DNA from: Vibrio syngnathi
GTDB taxonomy: Bacteria; Pseudomonadota; Gammaproteobacteria; Enterobacterales; Vibrionaceae
Direction: 5' to 3'
DNA length: 64,000 nt
NCBI RefSeq assembly: GCF_002119525.1
Contig: NZ_CP017917.1
Location: 434,001-498,000 of the forward strand
Shown here piece after piece: positions 17,446 to 25,993 of the stretch; within the stretch, counting starts at the first letter, position 1, and each line of letters starts with the position of its first letter. The position numbers were made by a program, and so were the translations under genes. A model generated the notes under the pieces. It worked only from the letters and a program-made list of their open reading frames with translations, had not been told where the DNA came from and did no database searches.

Positions 17446-18760
17446 TTTATCTTCTATTGGTATCGCATGGGGCAGCTTGCTCATGCTGGTTATGATGATT
17501 GGCTTGCTACTCACTGGTATGCAGCTGGCCTTCGTAACAGGCTTTGTCGCGATATTCTTTACTCTATGTTGGTTTGGTCCTGATGCCCTGCCATTGATCG
17601 CAAGCCGTACCTACAGCTTTGCTTCTGGTTATGTTTTCCTCGCCGTTCCCATGTTCGTATTGATGGCGGCTTTATTAGACCGTTCGGGTATCGCGCGTGA
17701 TCTGTTTGATGCCATGAAATCCGTTGGCCGCAAGGTTCGTGGTGGCGTTGCAGTACAGACGTTATTGGTAGCCGTGTTATTGGCTTCTATGTCGGGCGTT
17801 ATCGGTGGTGAAACGGTACTACTAGGTATTCTTGCACTACCACAAATGCTTCGTTTGGGTTATGACCGAAAGCTTGCTATCGGTACAACTTGTGCGGGTG
17901 GTGCACTAGGCACCATGCTTCCACCAAGTATTGTACTTATCATTTACGGCATGACAGCCAGCGTATCGATTGGCGACTTGTTCAAAGCGTCTTTCTTGCC
18001 AGCGTTTATCCTGGCGGGCTGTTACATCGGCTACGTATTGATTCGCTGTAAGCTGAACCCTTCCCTTGCGCCAATTCCAAGTGATGATGAGACAGAAGAA
18101 GACATTGCAAATCAGCCTAGTTACTTCAAGGCTCTGTTCTTCCCACTGCTCTCTGTAGCAACGGTGTTGGGCAGTATCTACACAGGTATCGCTTCAGTAA
18201 CAGAAGCTTCTGCCTTGGGCGTGGTTGGTATCATGATCAGTGCGCTAATCCGTGGTGAACTGAACTTCAGTATGTTGAAAGAGAGTGCCATCGCAACCAT
18301 GCGTACCTGCGGCATGATCATGTGGATCGGTATCGGTGCAAGTGCATTGGTTGGTATCTACAACCTAATGGGCGGTATTGATTTTGTTGAAGAAACCATC
18401 CTTGCTCTCAGTGGCGGTAATGCGACAGTAACGCTGCTAATCATGATGGCTATCCTGTTGGTACTTGGTATGTTCCTTGACTGGGTAGGTGTAGCACTTT
18501 TAACAATGCCAATCTTCGTTCCAATCATCACTGGCCTTGGCTTCGACCCCGTTTGGTTCGGTGTTGTGTTCTGTCTAAACATGCAGGTGTCGTTCTTATC
18601 GCCACCGTTTGGTCCTGCGGCTTTCTACCTAAAATCGGTAGCACCAAAAGACATCAGTTTGGGTGAGATTTTCTCTTCACTACTGCCGTTCATTGCACTT
18701 CAAGTACTGGTTCTGGCACTGGTTATTATCTTCCCTCAGCTTGCGCTTTGGTGGCAATAA
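17432..18760 (+). CDS. TRAP transporter large permease (DctM family)
   Basis: Large Na+-coupled channel subunit, 442 aa with about a dozen hydrophobic segments. DctM features: FLAVPMFVLMAALLDRSGIA, GGVAVQTLLVAVLLASMSGV, GALGTMLPPSIVLIIYG and FLSPPFGPAAFYLK near the C-terminus. A segment of charged residues (DDETEEDIANQ, about 215-225) marks the cytoplasmic loop between halves. It overlaps dctQ by 14 nt. The gene is followed by a 118-nt gap containing inverted repeats before gntK. Confidence 0.92.
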   Translation: MTMFDLSSIGIAWGSLLMLVMMIGLLLTGMQLAFVTGFVAIFFTLCWFGPDALPLIASRTYSFASGYVFLAVPMFVLMAALLDRSGIARDLFDAMKSVGRKVRGGVAVQTLLVAVLLASMSGVIGGETVLLGILALPQMLRLGYDRKLAIGTTCAGGALGTMLPPSIVLIIYGMTASVSIGDLFKASFLPAFILAGCYIGYVLIRCKLNPSLAPIPSDDETEEDIANQPSYFKALFFPLLSVATVLGSIYTGIASVTEASALGVVGIMISALIRGELNFSMLKESAIATMRTCGMIMWIGIGASALVGIYNLMGGIDFVEETILALSGGNATVTLLIMMAILLVLGMFLDWVGVALLTMPIFVPIITGLGFDPVWFGVVFCLNMQVSFLSPPFGPAAFYLKSVAPKDISLGEIFSSLLPFIALQVLVLALVIIFPQLALWWQ

Positions 18761-18777
18761 CAGCGAAGGTTCCAGAG

Positions 18778-18861
18778 CGAATCTAATGTTCAGGAACCGA
18801 TCATCAGCAACACAAGTTTAACTATTAGATTCGATTGTCAGCCCCTGTTTTGGTTGGGGCT
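18778..18861 (+). repeat. Inverted repeats between dctM and gntK
   Basis: Two structures in one intercistronic gap: a 10-bp inverted repeat CGAATCTAAT (18778-18787) with ATTAGATTCG (18824-18833), loop 36 nt, and a 6-bp hairpin AGCCCC / GGGGCT (18840-18861). Neither has a U-tract, so they are more likely mRNA-processing or stability elements than terminators. Confidence 0.5.
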
Positions 18862-18878
18862 TAGGGAAGGCTTGCCTT

Positions 18879-19376
18879 ATGAAAAGCAAAAAAATACTCG
18901 TGATGGGCGTATCTGGATGCGGAAAAAGCCTAATTGGTAGCCGTATCGCACAGGCTTTAGAGCTTCAATTCTTTGATGGCGATGACTTCCATCCGCAAAG
19001 CAATGTAGAAAAAATGCGTCAAGGTATTCCGCTGACTGACGAAGATCGTCAAGGATGGCTAGAAACACTCAACAAGCAATACATTGAGCAGCCAAGTGCT
19101 GTGATTGCATGTTCTGCATTGAAACCTCAATATCGCGACATTCTACGGAAGAACAATGAAGGTTTAGTTATCGTGTACCTACAAGGTAGCTTCGACACCA
19201 TTTGGAACCGCCACAAAGCGCGCGAGAACCATTACTTCAATGGTCAAGAAATGTTGAAAAGCCAGTTCGCAACCTTGGTTGAACCGAATGAAGCCGATGC
19301 GTTGTTTGTTGATATCTCACAAGATGTCGAACAGGTAGTAGAAAGCGCACTCAAACAAATTAAGCAGATAGGCTAA
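18879..19376 (+). CDS. gntK: Gluconokinase
   Basis: Phosphorylates gluconate to 6-phosphogluconate using ATP. It is a P-loop kinase of 165 aa with Walker A GVSGCGKSLIG at residues 8-18, the substrate-binding FFDGDDFHPQSNVEKM, LTDEDRQGWL, and VIACSALKPQYRDILR, all characteristic of thermoresistant-type GntK. AAGG precedes the ATG by about 9 nt. gnd begins 3 nt after its stop, giving an uptake-kinase-dehydrogenase order. Confidence 0.95.
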   Translation: MKSKKILVMGVSGCGKSLIGSRIAQALELQFFDGDDFHPQSNVEKMRQGIPLTDEDRQGWLETLNKQYIEQPSAVIACSALKPQYRDILRKNNEGLVIVYLQGSFDTIWNRHKARENHYFNGQEMLKSQFATLVEPNEADALFVDISQDVEQVVESALKQIKQIG

Positions 19377-19379
19377 ACC

Positions 19380-20888
19380 ATGACTCAGTTAAAAAACGAC
19401 ATCGCGATGATTGGTTTAGGAGTGATGGGCAAAAGCCTAGCACTCAACCTACTGGATAACGGCTTTAACGTTGCTGGCTTTGACTTGAATACAGACAACA
19501 TTGATCGCGCCAGTTCAGAAGCAAAGCTGCTTAATGAATCGTTTACTGGTAAAGGTAAGTTCACACAAGGGGCTAGCCTTGAGCATGTGCTGCAAGGGCT
19601 AGCTAAGCCGCGTGTAATCGCGTTGTCGGTTCCTGCTGGAAAACCTGTCGATATCGTCGTGAATAGCTTGCTTGATGCTGGCTTAGAAAAGGATGACATT
19701 GTTATCGATACAGGCAACAGCCTTTGGACAGATACCGAAGCACGCGAAGTGAACTACAAAGGCAAGCTTCGTTTCTTTAGCACCGCTGTTTCTGGTGGAG
19801 AAGAAGGGGCTCGTGTTGGCCCTGCGCTCATGGCGAGTGGCGACCAATCGGCTTGGCAATATGTGAAACCAATGTGGGAAGCGATTGCTGCAAAAGTGGA
19901 TGCTAATGGACTACCTGTTGGTCAGTTTGAAGCGGGTGAAGCGTGCGCGGCGTATGTTGGTCCTTCTGGTACAGGGCACTATGTAAAAATGGTACACAAT
20001 GGTATTGAATATGCCGACATGCAGCTAATTTGTGAAGTTTACCAGTTCATGCGTGATGTGCTTGATATGCCAGCTCAAGAGATTGGACAAGTCTTTGAGC
20101 AATGGAACAATGGTGTACTTAATAGTTACCTGATGGAAATCAGTGCCGATATTCTTCAACAAGAAGATGTTGTAACGGGTAAGCCGTTCGTTGAGGTTGT
20201 GCTTGATAAAGCAGGGCAGAAAGGCACGGGTTTGTGGACAGCAGTTAACAGCCTTCAAGAAGGGTGTCCAACCCCAACCATTGCACAGGCGGTTTATGCA
20301 CGAGCGATGAGCGGTCAAAAATCACAACGTATTCAAGGTAGTCAGCTTCTAAAGGGCAATATTGCTGATGCTAGCCAGTTGGATAAAACAGAGGTTATTT
20401 CTGAGCTTCACGATGCTCTATACTGCGCCAAGTTGTCTGTTTACGCGCAAGGCTTTGATTTACTGAAAACAGCGTCAGACAAAGAGGGGTGGAATCTCGA
20501 TTTCACTCAAATTGCTAAGATTTGGCGAGCGGGTTGTATTATTCGTGCAGCATTCTTACAAGGTATTACATCGGCTTATCAACAAAATGGTGAGCTGGCG
20601 AACCTGTTGTTTGATGAGGCTTTCATCAAACAAGTGGAAGAGCGTGAGCTTGCTTGGCGCATCGCGGTAGCGAACTCAGCTCTGTATGGTGTGCCGATGC
20701 CGGGAATCAGCTCTGCTCTGAGTTACTTCGATTCATTACGTTGTGAGGTGTTGCCTGCAAATCTGCTGCAAGCGCAACGTGACTATTTTGGTTCTCATAC
20801 TTATTCGCGAGTCGATAGAGATGAAGCAGAAAAGTTTCACGTGACTTGGAGTCAGTCTCCAAGAACTGAAGTAAAAGTGAACGCTTAA
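19380..20888 (+). CDS. gnd: 6-phosphogluconate dehydrogenase, decarboxylating
   Basis: Converts 6-phosphogluconate to ribulose 5-phosphate and CO2, reducing NADP. NADP-binding IGLGVMGKSLALNLLDNG at residues 12-29; substrate site GGEEGARVGPALMASG near 138 and HYVKMVHNGIEYADMQ near 200 with catalytic Lys and Asn; C-terminal all-helical domain with DKAGQKGTGLWTA. At 502 aa it is longer than E. coli Gnd (468) but within range for vibrio forms. No edd or eda is present here, so gluconate would enter the pentose phosphate rather than the Entner-Doudoroff route, at least through this locus. Confidence 0.95.
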   Translation: MTQLKNDIAMIGLGVMGKSLALNLLDNGFNVAGFDLNTDNIDRASSEAKLLNESFTGKGKFTQGASLEHVLQGLAKPRVIALSVPAGKPVDIVVNSLLDAGLEKDDIVIDTGNSLWTDTEAREVNYKGKLRFFSTAVSGGEEGARVGPALMASGDQSAWQYVKPMWEAIAAKVDANGLPVGQFEAGEACAAYVGPSGTGHYVKMVHNGIEYADMQLICEVYQFMRDVLDMPAQEIGQVFEQWNNGVLNSYLMEISADILQQEDVVTGKPFVEVVLDKAGQKGTGLWTAVNSLQEGCPTPTIAQAVYARAMSGQKSQRIQGSQLLKGNIADASQLDKTEVISELHDALYCAKLSVYAQGFDLLKTASDKEGWNLDFTQIAKIWRAGCIIRAAFLQGITSAYQQNGELANLLFDEAFIKQVEERELAWRIAVANSALYGVPMPGISSALSYFDSLRCEVLPANLLQAQRDYFGSHTYSRVDRDEAEKFHVTWSQSPRTEVKVNA

Positions 20889-20897
20889 ACAATCGAT

Positions 20898-20930
20898 AAC
20901 GCCCTCAAATAAGAGGGCGTTATTTTTATT
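20898..20930 (+). terminator. Terminator after gnd
   Basis: Stem AACGCCCTC / GAGGGCGTT, loop AAATAA, T-rich tail. Ends the TRAP-gntK-gnd unit. Confidence 0.88.
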
Positions 20931-21061
20931 CGTTTTAAACCAAAACAAACATGTCGAACAAATCTATTAACTACTGACGCCACCATAACGTATGACCATC
21001 ATCTCAACATGACTATCATAGGTTGCGCACCTTTGGTTGTGGGGATTATAGATTCCCTTGA

Positions 21062-21354
21062 TTACTTCATGGTTGTTATAGAAAAGTTTTCCCCAAATTG
21101 AAAAGATGTTTAATGATTTCGATTATTACAATAATGCTGGAATAGAAATGCGCTCAATTCCTTCGCGTTATGGTTATGACGGAACTGTTTTATCTCAAAA
21201 GGTCATTCCTTTTCCGAACTTGTTTACTGGCGCACATTACTTCCCCTCAATTTATGAATACTTACCCGTAGAGTCTTTGAAAGCGGCAAGTGCTGTAGTT
21301 CAAGAGAATATCAAAATAATATATAGTAAATTTGCAAATTGTAGTGAGGTTGTA
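21062..21354 (+). pseudogene. Decayed 3' end of a PepT-like tripeptidase gene
   Basis: An open frame with no good start runs in frame into pepE. Its translation aligns by eye with the last 70-80 residues of peptidase T: FPQIEKM for HPHILDI, NAGIEMRSIP for DCDIEPELKPI, RYGYDGT for RGGTDGA, PFPNLFTG for PCPNLFTG, and LPVESLKAASAVV for VTLEGMEKAVQVI. In PepT the RGGTDG segment forms part of the active-site region, so the altered RYGYDG suggests decay. The rest of pepT is missing upstream. An ATG at 21106 would give a fusion with pepE, but the pepE start at 21355 has its own GAGG. Confidence 0.7.
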
Positions 21355-22086
21355 ATGAATGTAATGCTATTTAGTAACGGTAAGTTACCAGGTGACACAT
21401 CACTTTTAGAGTATGGTAAAGAGTGGATTCGTCCAATGATGGAAAAAACTCAGCCTAAAAAAATGTTGTTTATTCCATTCGCAATGATTCGAGGGCAATA
21501 CTCAGATCGCACGCAACAATTGCAGCAAGTGTTCGATGAATATGATTGCGAAGTGGTGAGTATTCATGAAGCCGAAGACCCAGTGCAAGCCTTGAAAGAG
21601 GTTGATGGTATCATCATTAGTGGCGGTAATACGTGGGTGCTTAACCGTATGCTTCACGACCTAGGCTTGGTAACACCGATGCGTGATGCTGTGATCAACA
21701 AAGGTAAGCTGTTTATTGGTTGGAGTGCGGGAACAAATGTCGCAACCCCAACGATCCGTACCACTAATGACATGCCAATTGTCAGTGCTGCTATCTTGCC
21801 TGCGCTTAATTTTGTGCCATTTCAGATCAACCCTCACTATATAGAAGCATCCATTTCTGGGCATATGGGCGAAACACGTGATGAACGTATTGAAGAGTTC
21901 TTGTGTATGAACCCAAGTGAAGTCGTTGTTGGTATCCCTGAAGGGACGATGCTGCAAGTGTGTGAAGGAAAATTAACGTACCACACCGCGACAGGCAAGC
22001 CAATGAAGCTCTTTAAGCATGGTCAACTTGCTGAAACGTTCACGGCGGACAGCGATCTTGCATTCTTGATGGACATCGGTTGCTAG
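21355..22086 (+). CDS. pepE: Dipeptidase E (alpha-aspartyl dipeptidase, peptidase S51)
   Basis: Cytosolic serine peptidase hydrolysing Asp-X dipeptides. From MNVMLFSNG the protein is 243 residues, close to the family length (about 230). The nucleophile sits in FIGWSAGTNVA (about residue 121), preceded by the strand GIIISGGNTWVLNRML; a conserved histidine lies in QINPHYIEAS. I chose the ATG at 21355 because GAGG lies 5 nt upstream and the family begins at this point. The 83 residues coded in frame before it belong to a PepT remnant. A terminator follows. Confidence 0.92.
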   Translation: MNVMLFSNGKLPGDTSLLEYGKEWIRPMMEKTQPKKMLFIPFAMIRGQYSDRTQQLQQVFDEYDCEVVSIHEAEDPVQALKEVDGIIISGGNTWVLNRMLHDLGLVTPMRDAVINKGKLFIGWSAGTNVATPTIRTTNDMPIVSAAILPALNFVPFQINPHYIEASISGHMGETRDERIEEFLCMNPSEVVVGIPEGTMLQVCEGKLTYHTATGKPMKLFKHGQLAETFTADSDLAFLMDIGC

Positions 22087-22157
22087 GTAACGAATAGAGA
22101 CAGGCTACTGCCTCTTTAATAGGGGTAGGCTATGTACGCAACTGCAATGGGTTAAGA

Positions 22158-22195
22158 TAAACCCCAATCTTGATCATCTTAGGTTGGGGTTTTTA
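22158..22195 (+). terminator. Terminator after pepE
   Basis: Stem AACCCCAA / TTGGGGTT with a 16-nt loop and a T5 tail. The loop is long, but the stem is GC-rich. Confidence 0.7.
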
Positions 22196-22356
22196 ATACG
22201 TAATATACACATCAAGTGTAAGTTGAGAACTTATTGAACATCGTCTTCGAAAAGAAGTATTGTTAGTTTTATTAGTGGTAAAGCGACGTGTGTGTTTATG
22301 ATCTGATATCAAGTTTTAGGTGTTTAGTTCTTCTAAAGTAGTCGAAATTCGTTACT

Positions 22357-22372
22357 ATGTTACCAGTAACAT
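22357..22372. promoter_or_regulatory. GntR (LacI-type) operator upstream of its own gene
   Basis: ATGTTACCAGTAACAT, an exact match to the gluconate repressor consensus ATGTTA-N4-TAACAT. It lies 26 nt before the start codon used for the repressor gene, indicating autoregulation. It also argues against the upstream in-frame start at 22320, which would put the operator inside the coding region. Confidence 0.82.
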
Positions 22373-22397
22373 TAATCGTAACCATGATGCTGTCAGT

Positions 22398-23399
22398 ATG
22401 CTAAGTAAGAAAAAACGCCCCACATTACAAGATGTTGCCAACCTAGTTGGTGTCACCAAAATGACCGTCAGTCGCTGTCTAAGAGACTCTTCACAGGTAT
22501 CAGAAGCACTGCGAGATAAGATCAGCGCTGCAGTAGACGAGTTAGGTTACATCCCTAATCGTGCGCCAGACATTCTTTCTAACGCAAAAAGTAATGCTAT
22601 CGGTGTTCTTGTTCCCTCGTTAACTAACCAAGTTTTCGCCGAAGTTATCCGTGGCATTGAACAAGTTACCGCGCCTGCGGGCTACCAAACCATGATTGCC
22701 CACTATGGCTATAGCGCTGAACTGGAAGAGCAGAGCATCGCTTCACTGCTTTCTTACAACGTTGATGCGATTATCCTTTCAGAAAACGTGCACACTGATA
22801 GAGCGCGTAAAATGCTGCAGACTGTTTCTATTCCTGTGATTGAAATTATGGATTCGGTGTCTCCCCGTATTGAACAAGCAGTGGGCTTTGATAACTTCGA
22901 AGCGGCTAGAGCGATGACCAAAACTATGCTCGACCGAGGGCGCACCAATATCGCTTATTTAGCTGCTCGAATGGATGAGCGTACTCGCTTGAAAATGGCG
23001 GGCTACGAGCATGCAATGCAAGAAGCCGACAAAACACCAGTAACGCTGCAAACGGAAGACGCTTCCTCGTTTACTCTTGGTGCTAAACTGATTGGTGAGC
23101 TACTTGAGAAACACCCACAAGTGAATGGCATTTTCTGTACTAACGATGATTTAGCGATTGGTGCTTTTTACGAGTGTGTACGACGTGGTATTCAAGTACC
23201 CGAGCAGATGGCGATTGCAGGTTTCCACGGACACGACATCACAGTGGCGATGACGCCTCGTTTAGCGACTGTAGTAACACCAAGGGAGCAGATTGGTAAA
23301 GTCGCTGCACAGCAAGTTGTAGCGCGTTTACAAGGCAACAAAGAATGGGTGGCGAAGCTGGATCTCGGTTACGAGATTGAAGTGGGTGAGAGTATCTAA
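22398..23399 (+). CDS. gntR: LacI-family repressor of gluconate genes
   Basis: LacI/GalR transcription factor of 333 aa. HTH at residues 8-30 (TLQDVANLVGVTKMTVSRCLRDSSQVS) with the hinge helix region following at about 45-60 (RAPDILSNAKS); periplasmic-binding-protein-like effector domain from about 62 (IGVLVPSLTNQVFAEVIRGIEQ). The first residues MLSKKKRPTLQDVA fit E. coli GntR. I start at the ATG at 22398 because the upstream in-frame start would include the operator. Three matching operators in the window (two before the TRAP operon, one here) link it to gluconate control; 6-phosphogluconate or gluconate would be the inducer. Confidence 0.92.
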   Translation: MLSKKKRPTLQDVANLVGVTKMTVSRCLRDSSQVSEALRDKISAAVDELGYIPNRAPDILSNAKSNAIGVLVPSLTNQVFAEVIRGIEQVTAPAGYQTMIAHYGYSAELEEQSIASLLSYNVDAIILSENVHTDRARKMLQTVSIPVIEIMDSVSPRIEQAVGFDNFEAARAMTKTMLDRGRTNIAYLAARMDERTRLKMAGYEHAMQEADKTPVTLQTEDASSFTLGAKLIGELLEKHPQVNGIFCTNDDLAIGAFYECVRRGIQVPEQMAIAGFHGHDITVAMTPRLATVVTPREQIGKVAAQQVVARLQGNKEWVAKLDLGYEIEVGESI

Positions 23400-23437
23400 T
23401 TTTACATGTCAGCTTTGCTCTTCATTGGATTCAAACT

Positions 23438-23477
23438 AAAACGCCCTTAGCGATACGAATTTCGTTAAGGGCGTTTT
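23438..23477. terminator. Bidirectional terminator between gntR and the siderophore-interacting protein gene
   Basis: 12-bp stem AAAACGCCCTTA with its complement plus inner CGA/TCG pairing; T-tracts on both strands. Serves both convergent genes. Confidence 0.85.
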
Positions 23478-23527
23478 CAATTTGTCTTTCTCTGCTTTTA
23501 GGAACAAGGCTTTTGTAGCAAGGATCT

Positions 23528-24310
23528 TTAACCCACTAAAGCTTGAGCATCTTGTTGCTTCAACACTTTGTGGCCGTCTTCAGTGACGCCACGCTTCCAA
23601 TAACTGCTGATGTAGATGTTCTCTTTCGCGACTTGTTTTTCGTTTCGGAAGTATTGTCTCAGCTCGCGCATGCTTTCAAACTCACACGCTGTCCAAATTG
23701 AAACCTGACCGTCTAACCATTCTAAATTGCGAACCGTTTGTGAAAGTGTTTCTTCAGTTTCATCTTCAATTAACCAAATGACTTTTATACCTTGAGGTGC
23801 TTCAAGCGTTTGTTTATCTGCTGCTGAGTTGATCTGGATGACGGCATGGCCTACGGCGTGTTCTGGAAGCGATTTTACTTTTGCAGAGAGCGCAGGTAGG
23901 GATGTCATGTCTGCAACTAAGAAGAACCAGTCTGACTCAAGGTTAAGTCCTTGAATTAAACCTGGGCCAGCCACTGAAACTGTGTCACCCACTTTCGCGT
24001 TCATTGCCCACCGTGCTGCAAAACCACACTGCAAATCTGTAGTGATGTGGCGAACGAAATCAACCTCAATCCAGTTTTCTACAGGGTTGTACTGACGAAT
24101 GGTGTAAGTGCGCATGGTTGGGCGCTGACCATCATTGAGTTGGCTTAAATCAGCTGTGCCGAGTGGCGAGAATAAAAGCTTGATGTAGCCGCCGGCACAT
24201 TCGGTTGGATACTTACTTAATCCTTCACCGCTAAGCGTTATACGCTGCATGTTCGGTGTAATGGTTGAGGTTTGAGTAACAGTTAATGTGATAGGGCTAG
24301 GCTTGCTCAT
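23528..24310 (-). CDS. Siderophore-interacting protein (NADPH-dependent ferric-chelate reductase, ViuB/YqjH family)
   Basis: Cytosolic FAD/NADPH reductase that releases iron from imported ferric siderophores. The FAD-binding barrel occupies about residues 5-125, with RTYTIRQYNPVENWIEVDFV as the flavin motif (R-T-Y-T) and GDTVSVAGPG. The SIP-type NADPH domain follows (FFLVADMTSLPAL, then the C-terminal YISSYWKRGVTEDGH, where SYW-R-G is diagnostic). The length of 260 aa is normal. A Fur-box-like sequence lies about 60 nt upstream, so it is probably iron-repressed. No siderophore transport or synthesis gene is adjacent. Confidence 0.93.
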   Translation of the reverse strand: MSKPSPITLTVTQTSTITPNMQRITLSGEGLSKYPTECAGGYIKLLFSPLGTADLSQLNDGQRPTMRTYTIRQYNPVENWIEVDFVRHITTDLQCGFAARWAMNAKVGDTVSVAGPGLIQGLNLESDWFFLVADMTSLPALSAKVKSLPEHAVGHAVIQINSAADKQTLEAPQGIKVIWLIEDETEETLSQTVRNLEWLDGQVSIWTACEFESMRELRQYFRNEKQVAKENIYISSYWKRGVTEDGHKVLKQQDAQALVG

Positions 24311-24368
24311 ATAAGGCTCTCTTAGATTTTGATTTTCACATCATAATCCTGAACATGAAAACACTCAA

Positions 24369-24387
24369 TAATAATAGTTATCATTTA
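24369..24387. promoter_or_regulatory. Fur-box-like site
   Basis: AATAATAGTTATCATTTA resembles the Fur consensus GATAATGATAATCATTATC, mainly its ATAAT and ATCATT parts. It lies about 60-80 nt upstream of the siderophore-interacting protein start. Confidence 0.55.
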
Positions 24388-24455
24388 CTGTAATTTACAC
24401 AGACGCAACGTAACTTGAATCACCTATCTATTTAGCCTGGCTCCATACCAACCAA

Positions 24456-24484
24456 AAAAGCCCTTTAGGAAACTAAAGGGCTTG
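24456..24484 (-). terminator. Terminator of the POT transporter gene
   Basis: On the minus strand: AAGCCCTTTAG / CTAAAGGGCTT, 4-nt loop, then T6. Located 30 nt after the stop. Confidence 0.88.
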
Positions 24485-24514
24485 AAGTGTTAGCGCTATT
24501 TAACGTGAGCAGAA

Positions 24515-25993
24515 TTAGCTGTTTGCTTGCTCTAGTTCAATCGTCTCATCTGCGGCTTTCGCTGCGTCTAGCATCTTACGAATAATGAACGATGCTGCCA
24601 TTGCGATACCCACCATTACAACCGCTAGAACAGTCAGCATTTGGAAGTAATCACCGTAAACCGTTTGAACGATCTCTTGTGTGATCTCTTGGCCTTTCTC
24701 AAGTGCAATAGACGTTGAGAATACAGCACCAACAATGCCTGACATTGCGATTGCTACAGAGAATAAGCTCACTGAGAAGTTCTCGATGTGCTTAGGTGCA
24801 ACAGACAGAATGAAGGCTACAACCATAGAACCAACAATAACTTCACCAAATGCTAGGAAGAAGTGGATTGCTAAGAACACTTCAGGGCGAATCAGAATAT
24901 CTTCACCTACGGTCGTTACTGCCATCGTTAAGATACCGAAAGCGATCGCCGTCAGAATGAAAGAGAAACCTACTTTGGTTGCGGTAGAGAAGTGAATGTT
25001 TTTCTTTTCTAACTTAGAGAAGATACCCGTAATAATAGGGCCTGCAACCATACACCAAAGTGGGTTCATTGCCATTGAAGCTTCTGGGGCTACAGGGATG
25101 AAACCTAATAGATCGCCACGCATTGTGTTGATCGCTACCATTGTCATCGACGTCATCATTTGGCCGTAGTAGACGAAGAAACATGTTGTCAGGAATGTGA
25201 TGATTAAGATCGTACCCATCTTCAGCATGTCTGACTTCTTCGATTTCATCATCAAAGAGACAAAGTAGACGATCGCTGCACCACCAATTGCGTAAACAAT
25301 GTTCTGGCCGATATCCATGTTAGAAAACATGAAGAATACCAAGCCAATCATCGCAGCAGAAAGACCAAGGAACGCAGCCCAGTTTTTAGTGCTTACTGGT
25401 TGTTGATCGATTTCAGCACTTGCTTCAACAAGGCCCTTGCGAACAAAGAGCATCATCAGAAGTGCAGCACCGGCTAGAACACCTGAAAGAAGAAAGCCAC
25501 CGTGGAAACCGACAACCAGCACTAGCATTGGGAACAGGTATTGACCTAATAGAGCACCAATATTGTTTACTGAGTAGTTAATTGGGTAGCAATTTTCGAA
25601 ATCTTCTTGAGTTTTGAACGTGCGTTTGTAAAGACTAGGGTAAGAAGGGGACATCAAACCACGCGCATAACTCGCTAAAGCAATACCACATAAAGCCATT
25701 GGAACATGAGTCGCTGCGGCACCTAGTACCAGTAGACCGTAACCACTTGCGAATCCGAGAAAGGCAATGGTCAATGATCGGTATGCGCCTAAAAATTTGT
25801 CGGCGATGAAACCGCCTGCGATAGCAAATAGCGGTCCGATTGCAGAGAAAGCACCAACAACCATCATGGTGTCGGCTTCGTTGTAATTCAGATCTTCAAG
25901 GAAGAAACGAGTCAAGATCACCATGACGCCATAGAACGAAAGTCCGAACATCATCTGGCAGAACATCATTGATTTGTTTAATCTATTCCACAT
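24515..25993 (-). CDS. POT-family (proton-dependent oligopeptide) transporter of the MFS
   Basis: Inner-membrane proton symporter for di/tripeptides or related solutes, 492 aa with 12-14 hydrophobic helices. Family features: RFFLEDLNYNEADTMMVVG after helix 1, IAGGFIADKFLGAYRSL (the G-G-x-L-A-D motif between helices 2 and 3) and NCYPINYSVNNIGALLGQYL, resembling the FYxxINxG POT signature but with Y-P-I-N-Y-S-V-N. This drift from E-R-F motifs of DtpA suggests a divergent subgroup whose substrate may not be a peptide. I start at the ATG at 25993 (MWNRLNKS); the in-frame start 15 codons earlier adds a polar tail atypical for the family. Confidence 0.8.
   Translation of the reverse strand: MWNRLNKSMMFCQMMFGLSFYGVMVILTRFFLEDLNYNEADTMMVVGAFSAIGPLFAIAGGFIADKFLGAYRSLTIAFLGFASGYGLLVLGAAATHVPMALCGIALASYARGLMSPSYPSLYKRTFKTQEDFENCYPINYSVNNIGALLGQYLFPMLVLVVGFHGGFLLSGVLAGAALLMMLFVRKGLVEASAEIDQQPVSTKNWAAFLGLSAAMIGLVFFMFSNMDIGQNIVYAIGGAAIVYFVSLMMKSKKSDMLKMGTILIITFLTTCFFVYYGQMMTSMTMVAINTMRGDLLGFIPVAPEASMAMNPLWCMVAGPIITGIFSKLEKKNIHFSTATKVGFSFILTAIAFGILTMAVTTVGEDILIRPEVFLAIHFFLAFGEVIVGSMVVAFILSVAPKHIENFSVSLFSVAIAMSGIVGAVFSTSIALEKGQEITQEIVQTVYGDYFQMLTVLAVVMVGIAMAASFIIRKMLDAAKAADETIELEQANS

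Noticed and set aside
21106..22086. Single 326-aa PepE with N-terminal extension
   Set aside because: The first 83 residues match the PepT C-terminus, and the internal ATG at 21355 has its own ribosome site and the normal family length.
22320..22397. 26-residue N-terminal extension of GntR
   Set aside because: It would place the exact gluconate operator inside coding sequence and has no LacI-family counterpart.
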